DNA of 64,000 nucleotides from Ornithinibacillus bavariensis (GTDB taxonomy: Bacteria > Bacillota > Bacilli > Bacillales > Amphibacillaceae). Position numbers and translations under genes: made by a program. The stretch is from the NCBI RefSeq assembly GCF_050433565.1, contig NZ_JBNPWZ010000012.1:1-64000 (forward strand), in the 5' to 3' direction. Shown piece by piece: positions 43,801 through 52,521 of this stretch. Every line of letters begins with the position of its first letter. The first letter of the stretch is position 1. Below the pieces are notes generated by a model, which searched no databases, was not told where the DNA came from, and saw only the letters and a program-made list of their open reading frames with translations.

Positions 43801-44958
43801 GTGACGGGAGCTTTAAGTAAAATAAGAGTACTTGACTTATCCCGTGTTCTTGCAGGACCTTACTGCACGATGATCCTAGGTGATCTAGGTGCTGAAGTGG
43901 TAAAAGTAGAAGCACCCGGTGGAAGTGATGAGACACGATTCTGGGGGCCACCTTTTCAGAATGGTATAAGTGCCTATTATTTGTGTGCTAATCGTAATAA
44001 GAAAAATATCACACTTAACTTAAAGTCCACAGAGGGAATTGATACAATTAAGAGCTTAATTCAGGAGTCTGACGTCATTATTCATAATTTTAAAACGGGA
44101 ACCATGGAGCGTTTTGGAATTGATTACGAATCATTAGAAAAACTAAACCCTGGTATCGTGTACTGCTCCATTACTGGCTTTGGTGAAACTGGCCCGTATA
44201 AAGAGTTACCTGGCTATGATTTTATCATTCAAGCCATGAGTGGGCTAATGAGTATTACTGGTGATGAACATTCCGGTCCCCAAAAGGTAGGGGTCGCAAT
44301 TACAGATATTTTGACTGGAATGTATGCAGCAATCGGTATCCAAGCAGCATTGCTTGAACGAGAAAAGTCAGGACGAGGTCAAAAACTGGATATTTCTCTA
44401 TATGACTCTGCTGTGAGCGCATTAGTCAATATTGGAAGTAATTATTTAATGGCTCAAAAAGTCCCATCTCGACTTGGTAATCAGCATGCCAATATTGTTC
44501 CCTACCAAACCTTTGAAACAATGGATGGACATATGGTGATTGCAATTGGAAATGACAATCAATTCAAAGCTTTTTGTACGATTCTAGGAAAAGAACAATA
44601 TAGTGAAGATGAGCGTTTTAAGACAAATCCAAAGCGTGTAGAAAATCGGGATACGATTGTTCCACTAATCCAAAAAGTTTTACTGACAAAACCAACTAGC
44701 TACTGGCTAGACAGATGCCATGAACACAATATTCCATGTGGACCAATTCAAAATTTACAAGACGTTACGGATGACCCTCAATTACACGCACGGGAAATGT
44801 TTTGGGAAATGGAACACCCAACTGCTGGCGTTATAAAGATGATTGGAAGTCCGTTAAAACTATCTCGAACTCCAGTTACATTAAGACATCATCCCCCAAA
44901 CCCTGGAGAGCATAATGTTGAACTATTAGATTCTCTTAAAGTGAATAGGGAGAAGTGA
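43801..44958 (+). CDS. Family III (CaiB/BaiF) CoA-transferase
   Basis: The 385-aa protein has the family N-terminal signature RVLDLSRVLAGPYC, EVVKVEAPGGSDETR, and ITDILTGMYA with the catalytic Asp. It transfers CoA between carboxylic acids, and no substrate can be read from sequence. The next genes (acyl-CoA dehydrogenase and a semialdehyde dehydrogenase) make a dicarboxylate such as glutarate plausible. I use GTG at 43801 with AAAGGAG upstream; an earlier ATG lies before the ribosome-binding site. Confidence 0.9.
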   Translation: MTGALSKIRVLDLSRVLAGPYCTMILGDLGAEVVKVEAPGGSDETRFWGPPFQNGISAYYLCANRNKKNITLNLKSTEGIDTIKSLIQESDVIIHNFKTGTMERFGIDYESLEKLNPGIVYCSITGFGETGPYKELPGYDFIIQAMSGLMSITGDEHSGPQKVGVAITDILTGMYAAIGIQAALLEREKSGRGQKLDISLYDSAVSALVNIGSNYLMAQKVPSRLGNQHANIVPYQTFETMDGHMVIAIGNDNQFKAFCTILGKEQYSEDERFKTNPKRVENRDTIVPLIQKVLLTKPTSYWLDRCHEHNIPCGPIQNLQDVTDDPQLHAREMFWEMEHPTAGVIKMIGSPLKLSRTPVTLRHHPPNPGEHNVELLDSLKVNREK

Positions 44959-44963
44959 ATAAA

Positions 44964-45383
44964 ATGGCTCCAAATAATAAATTGACTGATTCTGAACAAG
45001 TGGTTGAATTTATGAACAATCTGGAACATCCTTTTAAAGAGGAAATTATTGCAGTAAGAAAAATAATTTTAGCAACGAACAACAGAATCACCGAAAAAAT
45101 AAAATGGAACGCACCAAGCTTCTGTGTGAATGGTGATGATAAGATAACATTCAATCTTCGTGGAAAAGGATTTTTTCGATTAATATTTCATTGTGGGGCA
45201 AAAGTAAAGGAAGTCCCAAATAGGCAACCCCTCATTAACGATGAAGGCGGTTTATTAGAATGGGCCAGTTCGGATAGAGCAATATTGAAATTTACTGACA
45301 TGAATGATGTGATATCGAAAGAAATTTATTTGAAAGAAATTATTAATAAATGGATTGATGCAACAGAAAGTTATCCAAATTAA
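44964..45383 (+). CDS. DUF1801 domain protein
   Basis: This 139-aa protein of the YdhG/DUF1801 fold has KWNAPSFCVNGDDKITFNLRGKGFFRLIFHCG at about 46-77 (only the pattern W-N-A-P-S-F is diagnostic). It is a small cytoplasmic protein of unknown function. It overlaps or abuts the CoA-transferase and precedes the dehydrogenase, though it is unlikely to be catalytic in their pathway. ATG 44964 is chosen; a GTG three codons earlier overlaps the preceding stop. Confidence 0.8.
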   Translation: MAPNNKLTDSEQVVEFMNNLEHPFKEEIIAVRKIILATNNRITEKIKWNAPSFCVNGDDKITFNLRGKGFFRLIFHCGAKVKEVPNRQPLINDEGGLLEWASSDRAILKFTDMNDVISKEIYLKEIINKWIDATESYPN

Positions 45384-45398
45384 ATAGGAGTGATACAA

Positions 45399-46601
45399 AT
45401 GAATTTTAACTTTTCAGAAGAACAAAACTTGTTACGTCAAACGGTAAGAAGTTTCGTAGATAAAGAGATTATGCCATATATCGCAGAATGGGATCGCCAA
45501 GGTCAATTTGACCCAACTATTTATAACAAACTTGCAGACTTAGGATTTATGGGAGTTTGCATTCCTGAAGAATATGGTGGAAGTGGAATGGATTATAACT
45601 CTTTAGCGATTGTGTGTGAAGAGCTTGAACGTGGGGATACAGCATTTCGAACTGCTGTTTCGGTTCATACCGGATTAAATTCTATGACTCTATTACAATG
45701 GGGAACAGAAGAACAAAAACAAAAGTATCTGACACCTCAAGCAAAAGGAGAAAAAATCGGCGCCTTCGGTTTAACTGAGCCGGGAGCTGGTTCTGATGTA
45801 GCTTCTCTTCAATCGACTGCAGTGCGAGATGGGGATTATTATATTTTAAATGGGCAAAAAACATGGATTTCACTTTGTGATGTTGCTGATCACTTCCTAG
45901 TTTTTGCTTATACAGATAAATCGAAAAAGCATCACGGTATTTCTGCATTCATTGTGGAAAGAACCTGGGAGGGGTTCTCCTCTAAAGCAATTAAGGGGAA
46001 GCATGGTATTCGTTCTGGGAATACTGGGGAGCTTTTCTTCGATAATGTAAAAGTACCTACTGAAAACTTACTAGGGGAAGAAGGTGAAGGCTTTAAGATT
46101 GCCATGTCAGCTCTTGACAATGGTAGATTCACCGTTGCGGCTGGTGCAGTTGGGCAAATAATGGCTTGCCTTGAATCAAGTGTGAAATACTGCCATGAAC
46201 GTGAAACATTTGGAAAACCAATCGGTAAGCATCAGTTAGTACAGCAAATGATTGCAAAGATGGAAGCAGGTCTACAGATGAGTCGACTCCTTGTCTATCG
46301 TGCTGGCGAACTGAAAAACGAAGGAAAACGGAATACAAGAGAAACCTCTCTAGCAAAGTGGCAAGCATGTGATTTTGCTAATCAAGCAGCAGATGATGCA
46401 ATGCAAATTCATGGTGCATACGGTTATTCCGACGAATATCCGGTTGAGCGCTATCTTCGTAATTCTAAAGCACCGGTTATTTATGAAGGAACTAGAGAAA
46501 TTCATACCATTATGCAGGCAGAGTATGTCCTTGGTTACCGTAAAGATAAACCATTAAATAAAACATTACCAGCCTGGAACCCAGATAAAGAATTAGTGTA
46601 A
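45399..46601 (+). CDS. Acyl-CoA dehydrogenase, possibly glutaryl-CoA type
   Basis: The 400-aa flavoprotein has FGLTEPGAGSDVAS at about 124-137, the FAD segment RETFGKPIGKHQLVQ, and the active-site Glu in VIYEGTREIHTIMQAEYVLG. It dehydrogenates an acyl-CoA at alpha-beta. The catalytic base position in helix G and the close link to a CoA-transferase and semialdehyde dehydrogenase fit a glutaryl-CoA dehydrogenase, but a short/branched acyl specificity is also possible. ATG 45399 follows TAGGAG. Confidence 0.88.
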   Translation: MNFNFSEEQNLLRQTVRSFVDKEIMPYIAEWDRQGQFDPTIYNKLADLGFMGVCIPEEYGGSGMDYNSLAIVCEELERGDTAFRTAVSVHTGLNSMTLLQWGTEEQKQKYLTPQAKGEKIGAFGLTEPGAGSDVASLQSTAVRDGDYYILNGQKTWISLCDVADHFLVFAYTDKSKKHHGISAFIVERTWEGFSSKAIKGKHGIRSGNTGELFFDNVKVPTENLLGEEGEGFKIAMSALDNGRFTVAAGAVGQIMACLESSVKYCHERETFGKPIGKHQLVQQMIAKMEAGLQMSRLLVYRAGELKNEGKRNTRETSLAKWQACDFANQAADDAMQIHGAYGYSDEYPVERYLRNSKAPVIYEGTREIHTIMQAEYVLGYRKDKPLNKTLPAWNPDKELV

Positions 46602-46698
46602 AGTTACCTGTAATTATCGCACCTGTAAATTGATAGAACGATACGGGTGCGATATGCTTATTTATAGAAATAAAATACTCTTTAGGGAGGATGAAAAT

Positions 46699-48147
46699 AT
46701 GATTTCCACATTAACAAAAAGTATTTATATTAATGGGGTTTGGCGTGAGGTAGATGAGGAAAAAACACAAACTGTGTATAATCCTGCTACATTAGAACCA
46801 ATAACAGCGGTTGCTTATGGAGGACAGGAGGAAACAAGAGAAGCAATTGAAGCTGCTGCTAATGCCTTTCCACAATGGAGCGAAATGACCGGAAGACAGC
46901 GTTCTCGCATTCTATATAAAGCTGCTGAGCTGATGCGTAAAGATGCAAAACGACTAGGAGAAATCCTTACTTCTGAGCAGGGTAAACCTCTTAATGAAGC
47001 TATTGGTGAGGTAAAAGGTGCGGCTGGCTTTTTACTTTGGTATGCAGAGGAGGCTTCTCGTGGATATGGTGAATGGATCCCTTCTTCCGTTAAATCAAAA
47101 CGCATGTTAGTTATACCAAAACCCATTGGTGTTGTAGGCGCCATTACACCATGGAACTTTCCCTCATCCATGATTACTCGTAAGTTAGGTCCCGCTCTAG
47201 CAGCAGGGTGTACGGCTGTATTAAAGCCTTCACCTGAAACACCGTTATCTGCAATTGAAATCGTTAAAATATTTGAAGAAGCCGGCATGCCTCCTGGAGT
47301 CGTGAATCTTGTAACAGGGGATGCACAGGAAATTGGAAAAGAAATGCTAACGAATAAAGAAGTGAAACTTATTACATTTACTGGTTCGACTGCTGTCGGA
47401 AAATACTTAATGCGTGAAGCCGCTGACCAGGTAAAAAAAGTATCGCTGGAGCTTGGTGGTCACGCACCAATCATTGCCTTTGAAGATGCCGATCTGGAAA
47501 AAGCAACTTCCCTATCTTTAGCAAGTAAATTTCGTAACAATGGGCAAACCTGTATTTGTGCTAACCGCCTTTATGTACATGAATCCATTGCTGATAAATT
47601 TACGGCTCTATTAAAAGAAAAGCTGGAAAAAATGAAGGTTGGAAATGGCATGGATGAAGGGGTTGAACTAGGCCCGCTAATTAGTGAACAGGCACGTGAA
47701 AAGGTTGAGGCCCATCTTCTCGATGCACTTGAAAAAGGGGCCGAAATTGTGTCTGGTGGAAACAAATGGGAAGGTGAATTAAAAGGTTACTTCTGCCCTC
47801 CTACCATTGTTAAAAACGCAACAGATGATATGATTGTAATGAATCAAGAAACATTTGGACCGTTATTCCCAATCCAAACATTTACTGATGAAGACGAAGT
47901 AATTCAAAAAGCAAACAATACAGATTATGGTTTAGCTGCTTATATTTTTACAGAGAACACTGCCCGGACATTACGAGTTGCGGAAAAACTAGACTATGGT
48001 ATGGTTGGTGTAAATGATGTCTTCCCTTCCGTTCCAGAGGCACCATTTGGTGGAATTAAACAGTCTGGTAGTGGTGGTAAAGAAGGTGGTCATCACGGAA
48101 TGGATGAATTTTTAGAGAGAAAATTGGTCTCGATTGCAATTGACTAA
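46699..48147 (+). CDS. gabD: Succinate/glutarate semialdehyde dehydrogenase
   Basis: The 482-aa length equals that of E. coli GabD. The NAD(P)-dependent aldehyde dehydrogenase fold has FTGSTAVGKYL, catalytic Glu in LELGGHAP and catalytic Cys in NNGQTCICANR. It oxidises succinate or glutarate semialdehyde to the dicarboxylate. The true start is the ATG at 46699 behind AGGGAGG; 23 codons upstream are unlikely to be translated. It follows the acyl-CoA dehydrogenase by 97 bases. Confidence 0.9.
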   Translation: MISTLTKSIYINGVWREVDEEKTQTVYNPATLEPITAVAYGGQEETREAIEAAANAFPQWSEMTGRQRSRILYKAAELMRKDAKRLGEILTSEQGKPLNEAIGEVKGAAGFLLWYAEEASRGYGEWIPSSVKSKRMLVIPKPIGVVGAITPWNFPSSMITRKLGPALAAGCTAVLKPSPETPLSAIEIVKIFEEAGMPPGVVNLVTGDAQEIGKEMLTNKEVKLITFTGSTAVGKYLMREAADQVKKVSLELGGHAPIIAFEDADLEKATSLSLASKFRNNGQTCICANRLYVHESIADKFTALLKEKLEKMKVGNGMDEGVELGPLISEQAREKVEAHLLDALEKGAEIVSGGNKWEGELKGYFCPPTIVKNATDDMIVMNQETFGPLFPIQTFTDEDEVIQKANNTDYGLAAYIFTENTARTLRVAEKLDYGMVGVNDVFPSVPEAPFGGIKQSGSGGKEGGHHGMDEFLERKLVSIAID

Positions 48148-48153
48148 GCATAG

Positions 48154-48192
48154 AAAAAATCGGTATTAGCTTTTTGCTAGTACCGATTTTTT
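48154..48192. terminator. Bidirectional terminator gabD/anti-sigma gene
   Basis: AAAAAATCGGTA / TACCGATTTTTT is a 12-bp perfect stem with inner TTAGC/GCTAG pairs, flanked by T/A runs. Confidence 0.93.
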
Positions 48193-48195
48193 CTC

Positions 48196-49233
48196 TTAAT
48201 TAGGACAATTCCATCCATATTCTTCTTCAAAGCTACAGACAAGCCCTCCATTAGTGCTTCCATCTGGTTTTACATGGTAGTAATGAATTTCTTCTCCCTT
48301 CTTATCAAGGTATAACAAGGTGTAGCTTTCTACTTTTTTATTTTCATTCCATTCTACGAATAATTGGGCTTGAATGATGCCATTTTCCATGCCATGAATA
48401 TCTGCACCATTCTGGAATCCTTGGTCATCATAGGCATACCCTCCAATTGTTCCAAAATCATATCGCCAAAACTTCGTTCCATCATTAGTTGATTTCCCAG
48501 TAATAAATTCGCTACCGAACAAGGTTTTCACTTCATTTTCTGATAGTAAAATATTTAGTTTTTTCTTAAATTCTTCCATATGCTTTATTTGATCATTACT
48601 TTCCTTAAACGTTGGGTTTACTAAATAAGAGTTCATGATAGAATCACCCCTTATTTGTAGGCTATAGCCCCTTTGTTCTGTAACGTTTAATAATACCCTT
48701 GAAGTAGAATATGTTGTTGTACTTCCGTTGGACAATTCTAATTCAACTTCAAATAGCCCTTCCCCAAGTTCAGAATCATAAAAACTAAAATTGAATGTAT
48801 CACCTCGTTTTATTTCAGAACTATCAGCATTTGCCGCACCTTGTGACCGCACCATTCTCCCGTCCTGATAGATTTTTAAATATATGTGACTTATATTAAA
48901 ACCAGTTTGATTCTCGATACGAATCGTAATTTCATCCTCTTCTTCATTTGCAATGGGAGCATCACCAGTTACTTCAGGTGCCGGTTCTGTTTGATTGTTT
49001 CCTGCTAGGTTGAGGTTGCTATAATTCAATAGTGGTAAAGCGATGATAATGATTAATCCTAAAACAACAGCAGTTGCGATATAATGCTTCCATTGAAAGG
49101 CTGTTTTTTGGGGGAATGGTTCTTCCATTTTTCGATTGATTTTAGTGAGAATTTCCTGTTGCTCATGGTTAGAAAGCTTTATTCTATTGTTCAATCCTTT
49201 TAACCCTTGATTCATTTCATCATATGGTCTCAT
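48196..49233 (-). CDS. Membrane-anchored protein, probable anti-sigma factor
   Basis: The 345-aa protein has a cytoplasmic N-terminus of about 48 residues, one membrane helix (about 49-68), and a large outer domain beginning EITIRIENQTGFNISHIY. It overlaps the end of the ECF sigma gene by 14 bases, the usual arrangement for a sigma/anti-sigma pair. I do not recognise a zinc-binding anti-sigma motif. The outer half may be a sensor. AAAGGAG precedes the ATG. Confidence 0.75.
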   Translation of the reverse strand: MRPYDEMNQGLKGLNNRIKLSNHEQQEILTKINRKMEEPFPQKTAFQWKHYIATAVVLGLIIIIALPLLNYSNLNLAGNNQTEPAPEVTGDAPIANEEEDEITIRIENQTGFNISHIYLKIYQDGRMVRSQGAANADSSEIKRGDTFNFSFYDSELGEGLFEVELELSNGSTTTYSTSRVLLNVTEQRGYSLQIRGDSIMNSYLVNPTFKESNDQIKHMEEFKKKLNILLSENEVKTLFGSEFITGKSTNDGTKFWRYDFGTIGGYAYDDQGFQNGADIHGMENGIIQAQLFVEWNENKKVESYTLLYLDKKGEEIHYYHVKPDGSTNGGLVCSFEEEYGWNCPN

Positions 49234-49744
49234 GACTAAAATTCTCCTTTCCCAGTTCTTTTCGCAGTGCTTTAATTGCTCGAAATAAAGTAACCTTTAC
49301 CTTTTTTTCCGTCCAGCCTAGAATTTCAGCTGTTTCACTTATCGAAAATTCCTTAATCTTTCTAAGTACGATAACATCCCGATAAGATAATTTCAGTTTA
49401 CTAAGTGATAAGTATAGTTCTTTTTCCGTCTCATTTAAAATGGCCATTTCCTCTGGACTTGGTTCATTTGCATTCAATAAGGAAAATGAATCCAATAAAG
49501 ATGCAATTGGCTTCTTCTTCCTGATATCATCAATAGTCACATTTCTAGCAATTCGAAAAAGCCAGCCTCTGACATTGTCGCCCTTGAACGAATTAATATT
49601 TCTGTATGCACGAAGAAAGGTATCCTGTAAGATATCCTTTGCTAGCTCATGGTCACTGACTAAAAAATATATATAATTATAAATATCATTACTATAAGCT
49701 AGGTACCAATCGCTTATACGCTGTTTCCCGACATGTTGGTCCAT
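49220..49744 (-). CDS. ECF-type RNA polymerase sigma factor
   Basis: The 174-aa sigma factor has region 2 (LAKDILQDTFLRAYRNINSF, about 36-55, with the WLFRIARNVTIDDIRKKK core-binding helix at about 62-79) and region 4 (LKLSYRDVIVLRKIKEFSISETAEILGW, about 118-145). It is of the SigM/SigV/SigX/SigY type, but the exact group is unclear. A candidate autoregulated promoter lies upstream, and the probable anti-sigma gene overlaps its end. Confidence 0.92.
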   Translation of the reverse strand: MDQHVGKQRISDWYLAYSNDIYNYIYFLVSDHELAKDILQDTFLRAYRNINSFKGDNVRGWLFRIARNVTIDDIRKKKPIASLLDSFSLLNANEPSPEEMAILNETEKELYLSLSKLKLSYRDVIVLRKIKEFSISETAEILGWTEKKVKVTLFRAIKALRKELGKENFSHETI

Positions 49745-49786
49745 AACCTCATTTCCTCTCCATTAATTTAGTGCCTTCACTTAATC

Positions 49787-49812
49787 AACGAATCTAAATT
49801 TAAAAAGTTACA
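49787..49812 (-). promoter_or_regulatory. ECF sigma promoter upstream of the sigma gene
   Basis: On the minus strand TGTAAC (49807-49812), a 16-base spacer and CGTT (49787-49790) match the TGAAAC/CGTC pattern of Bacillus ECF promoters. It lies about 40 bases before the sigma gene start and suggests autoregulation. Confidence 0.6.
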
Positions 49813-49819
49813 TATAAAA

Positions 49820-49847
49820 AAATAAACGCCGATTATAGCGTTTATTT
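49820..49847 (-). terminator. Terminator after the ZIP transporter gene
   Basis: AAATAAACGC / GCGTTTATTT is a 10-bp perfect stem with an 8-base loop, followed on the minus strand by a T-run. It separates the transporter from the ECF promoter. Confidence 0.9.
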
Positions 49848-49867
49848 CTTCTATTTTTATATCCTGA

Positions 49868-50683
49868 CTAACCAAATGCCACATCCAAAATCATCATTAA
49901 AACAAAGCCAATCATTAAACTCATCGAAGCCAGGTCCTTATTTCCTTTTTCCTGCGAGCTCGGAATAACTTCTTCAGCGACAACAAATATCATCGCGCCA
50001 GCAGCAAAGCTTAAAGCATAAGGCAATAACGGCTCAATAAAGGCTACTGCAAATGCACCGATTACTGCTGCTATTGGTTCTACCATTCCCGAAAATTGTC
50101 CATAAAGGAAGCTCTTTCCTCGAGACATTCCCTCACCTCGTAATGGCATAGATACAGCGACACCCTCTGGGAAGTTCTGTATACCAATTCCAATGGCCAA
50201 TGTTATTGCACCTGCCAATGATGCCTCGGTTCCACCATTTGCTAAAGCCCCAAATGCTATACCTACCGCTAGACCCTCTGGAATATTATGCAATGTGATA
50301 GCCAATACCAAAAGCGTACTCCTTTTTCTTTCGAAATGACGCCGTCCCTCCGCCTTTCCAATTGGTGTATTTGGATGAAGATGAGGAAGAATTTTATCGA
50401 TTCCCCATAAAAATACACCACCTAATAAAAATCCAAAAGCAGCTGGAAACCATGCCGCAATCGCATTATCCTTTGACATTTCGATGGAAGGAGCAAGCAA
50501 TGACCAGTAGCTTGCTGCTATCATAACCCCACCAGCAAACCCAAGCATACTGTCCAGGAGACGTTGATTTAAATTCTTTGTCGCAAATACTACTGCAGCC
50601 CCAAGTGCTGTCATTCCCCAAGTAAAAAGTGTTGCAAATAATGCTTGCGTTATTGGGCTAAACTGTTCAAAAAACTCTACCAT
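49868..50683 (-). CDS. ZIP family metal transporter
   Basis: The 271-aa protein has eight helices and the ZIP signatures HNIPEGLAVGIAFG at about 132-145 and IQNFPEGVAVSMPLR at about 169-183, whose His, Glu and Asn residues bind the metal. It takes up Zn2+ and possibly other divalent ions. A His/Glu-rich loop (HLHPNTPIGKAEGRRHFERKR region) precedes helix 4. It is monocistronic with a terminator. Confidence 0.92.
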   Translation of the reverse strand: MVEFFEQFSPITQALFATLFTWGMTALGAAVVFATKNLNQRLLDSMLGFAGGVMIAASYWSLLAPSIEMSKDNAIAAWFPAAFGFLLGGVFLWGIDKILPHLHPNTPIGKAEGRRHFERKRSTLLVLAITLHNIPEGLAVGIAFGALANGGTEASLAGAITLAIGIGIQNFPEGVAVSMPLRGEGMSRGKSFLYGQFSGMVEPIAAVIGAFAVAFIEPLLPYALSFAAGAMIFVVAEEVIPSSQEKGNKDLASMSLMIGFVLMMILDVAFG

Positions 50684-50859
50684 ATTAAAAGAACTCCTTA
50701 GTAAGTAACCTGTATTATGATTAAAATGTTTCCTTTAGTAAACATTTTAATCCCAGACCATAAAATAGTCAATTATAATAAATTAGAACATCAATACTAG
50801 TTTCATACAAAAAAACAATTTCATGCTCACAAGCTACTAAAAGTTCCTTAGATTTTATT

Positions 50860-51699
50860 TCATGATGAAAGTGTTTTCCTCACAAATTCGTCAAACCTCT
50901 CTTCTTCCTCAGAGAATGGATTGTGATTACTTTCTTCAAATATGGTTAATGAAGAATTTACGATTGATTCGGCAATTTCAATTCCGAATTTCATTGGGCA
51001 TTGTGCGTCATATTTACCCGTATAAATAAAGCTTGGAATTTGGATCTGTTTAATTTCTTCACGAATATCAAAAGTAGGGTATTCTACTTTTCTGAAGTAG
51101 TCAAGCCGTGGTCCAACAGTCCTGCCACTATTTGGTTTCTTGTATGCCGCTAACATTTTCTCCTCAGAATAAAAGGACATTAAATCCCATTCATATCCTA
51201 ATTTTCTACGAACCTCAAGAGGAGTATTGGGGTTATTAAGTTTATCCATTATTTCTACGATACGCTTAAAATTAGGATTTTTACTACAATAAATCGAGTC
51301 TGGATCTTGTCCGTATTTATAGCTTGCTGCCGCCCCTCCAGCAACTATTTTCGTCAATCTGGAAGGACGATTAATCGCATACTTTAAAGCGAGCATACCA
51401 CCTGCAGAATGTCCCGCGAAGCCCCATTTGGAAATACTAAGGGCTTCTCTAATCGCTTCTAGGTCTAGCACAGCAGCATCCATACTGTATTCACTTTCAT
51501 CACTTGCTTCTGAAGAGTTACCAGCACCCTTCAGGTTAATTAAATACACTTTATAATACTTGGTGAAGGGATTGGCAAAGGTATTCCCACGCTCATTGAA
51601 GGCACTATAATGATGTGTAACAGCAAGTGGCTCTCCTTCCCCTTTTTCAAATAACTCAAAAGTCCCTCTATCTGTCTCTATTAATCTTTTCTCCCACAT
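50860..51699 (-). CDS. Alpha/beta hydrolase
   Basis: The 279-aa hydrolase has the nucleophile elbow GHSAGGMLA at about 96-104, the oxyanion region after HHYSAFNERG, and the catalytic His near ESNHNPF at about 256-262. It resembles proline iminopeptidases or esterases; the substrate is unknown. It follows the NUDIX gene by three bases, so the two form an operon. Confidence 0.87.
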   Translation of the reverse strand: MWEKRLIETDRGTFELFEKGEGEPLAVTHHYSAFNERGNTFANPFTKYYKVYLINLKGAGNSSEASDESEYSMDAAVLDLEAIREALSISKWGFAGHSAGGMLALKYAINRPSRLTKIVAGGAAASYKYGQDPDSIYCSKNPNFKRIVEIMDKLNNPNTPLEVRRKLGYEWDLMSFYSEEKMLAAYKKPNSGRTVGPRLDYFRKVEYPTFDIREEIKQIQIPSFIYTGKYDAQCPMKFGIEIAESIVNSSLTIFEESNHNPFSEEEERFDEFVRKTLSS

Positions 51700-51702
51700 T
51701 TG

Positions 51703-52164
51703 TTACTCCCCCTTTGATAGTTCTTGTATGTAATCATTAATAATTGGTATATCTGGTGGACTTATGTTTTTAGGAAGGTCGTCAAAACGAAAAAACCGTA
51801 AATCGTCCACTTCATTTTCATCCTTAACAAGCTCGCCTTTATAATCAATACACAAATATGCAGCTACAACATTGTATACCTCATCACCATGGGGGTATTT
51901 ATAGTAGAACGCTTCCCCTGAGTATATGTTAATGAGTTCTAAGTCCTTTGCTGTTAATCCCGTTTCTTCTCTTAACTCTCTTCTTGCCACTTCTTCCAGT
52001 GATTCACCCAGCTCCATGGAACCTCCAGCTAATCCCCAGCAATGATTGTCCTTTCGCAGTTGAAGTAATATTCTATTTCGATTGTCAATTAGCAACACAC
52101 AGGCACCTACCATGATAATTGGGCGTGAACCTACGATCTTTCTTAAATCCTTTATGTATCCCAT
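51703..52164 (-). CDS. NUDIX hydrolase
   Basis: The 153-aa protein has the full Nudix box GGSMELGESLEEVARRELREETGL at about 46-69 (pattern GX5EX7REUXEEXGU). It hydrolyses a nucleoside diphosphate linked to another moiety. The substrate is unknown. It is co-transcribed with the alpha/beta hydrolase. Confidence 0.92.
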   Translation of the reverse strand: MGYIKDLRKIVGSRPIIMVGACVLLIDNRNRILLQLRKDNHCWGLAGGSMELGESLEEVARRELREETGLTAKDLELINIYSGEAFYYKYPHGDEVYNVVAAYLCIDYKGELVKDENEVDDLRFFRFDDLPKNISPPDIPIINDYIQELSKGE

Positions 52165-52471
52165 TTAGATTCCCCTTTTAAGTTCACAGTAATTGGAAGT
52201 TACAATTGTTAGATTGTAATATGGTTAACAACTTCTTCAATTTGAATGGTTATTTTTCGTAACTTTTTTATCTTACTCCAATTTATCTCTTATTTTGTTT
52301 AGTCTTTCACCTGATTTTTACAATGATTTTGAGTAATATTCCTTTCGTCGATGTAAAGAAGGCATCGTTGGAAATGAATTAATGGAATCATTTATTTTCA
52401 TGACTGTTACCACCTTTTAGATTATCTATCAATTATTATAACAAAAATTCCAAAATCTCTATAAAATAAAA
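52165..52471. other. Intergenic region between the NUDIX gene and the glpD terminator
   Basis: A/T-rich. Besides a candidate 27-codon frame (52318-52401, minus strand), nothing is supported. The NUDIX promoter should lie near 52200-52300. Confidence 0.4.
52318..52401 (-). CDS. Possible 27-aa peptide
   Basis: ATG at 52401 is preceded by AAAGGTGG at good spacing. The frame reads MKINDSINSFPTMPSLHRRK and ends after EYYSKSL. It is basic and has no membrane helix. I do not recognise it. It may be a small protein, a leader peptide, or the remnant of a longer gene. Confidence 0.35.
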   Translation of the reverse strand: MKINDSINSFPTMPSLHRRKEYYSKSL

Positions 52472-52496
52472 ACGCATAGTAGCAATTACTATGCGT
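52472..52496 (-). terminator. Terminator after glpD
   Basis: ACGCATAGTA / TACTATGCGT is a 10-bp perfect stem with a 5-base loop, then T-rich sequence on the minus strand. It shares the ACGCAT base with the clpE and 59.3-kb hairpins. Confidence 0.9.
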
Positions 52497-52521
52497 CGTG
52501 TATCTCAATATTTTGCTTTGA

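Noticed and set aside
46815..47288. A 157-codon open frame antisense to gabD
   Set aside because: Composition is that of a reverse-strand shadow (Ser/Pro/Ala rich) and no family is recognisable.
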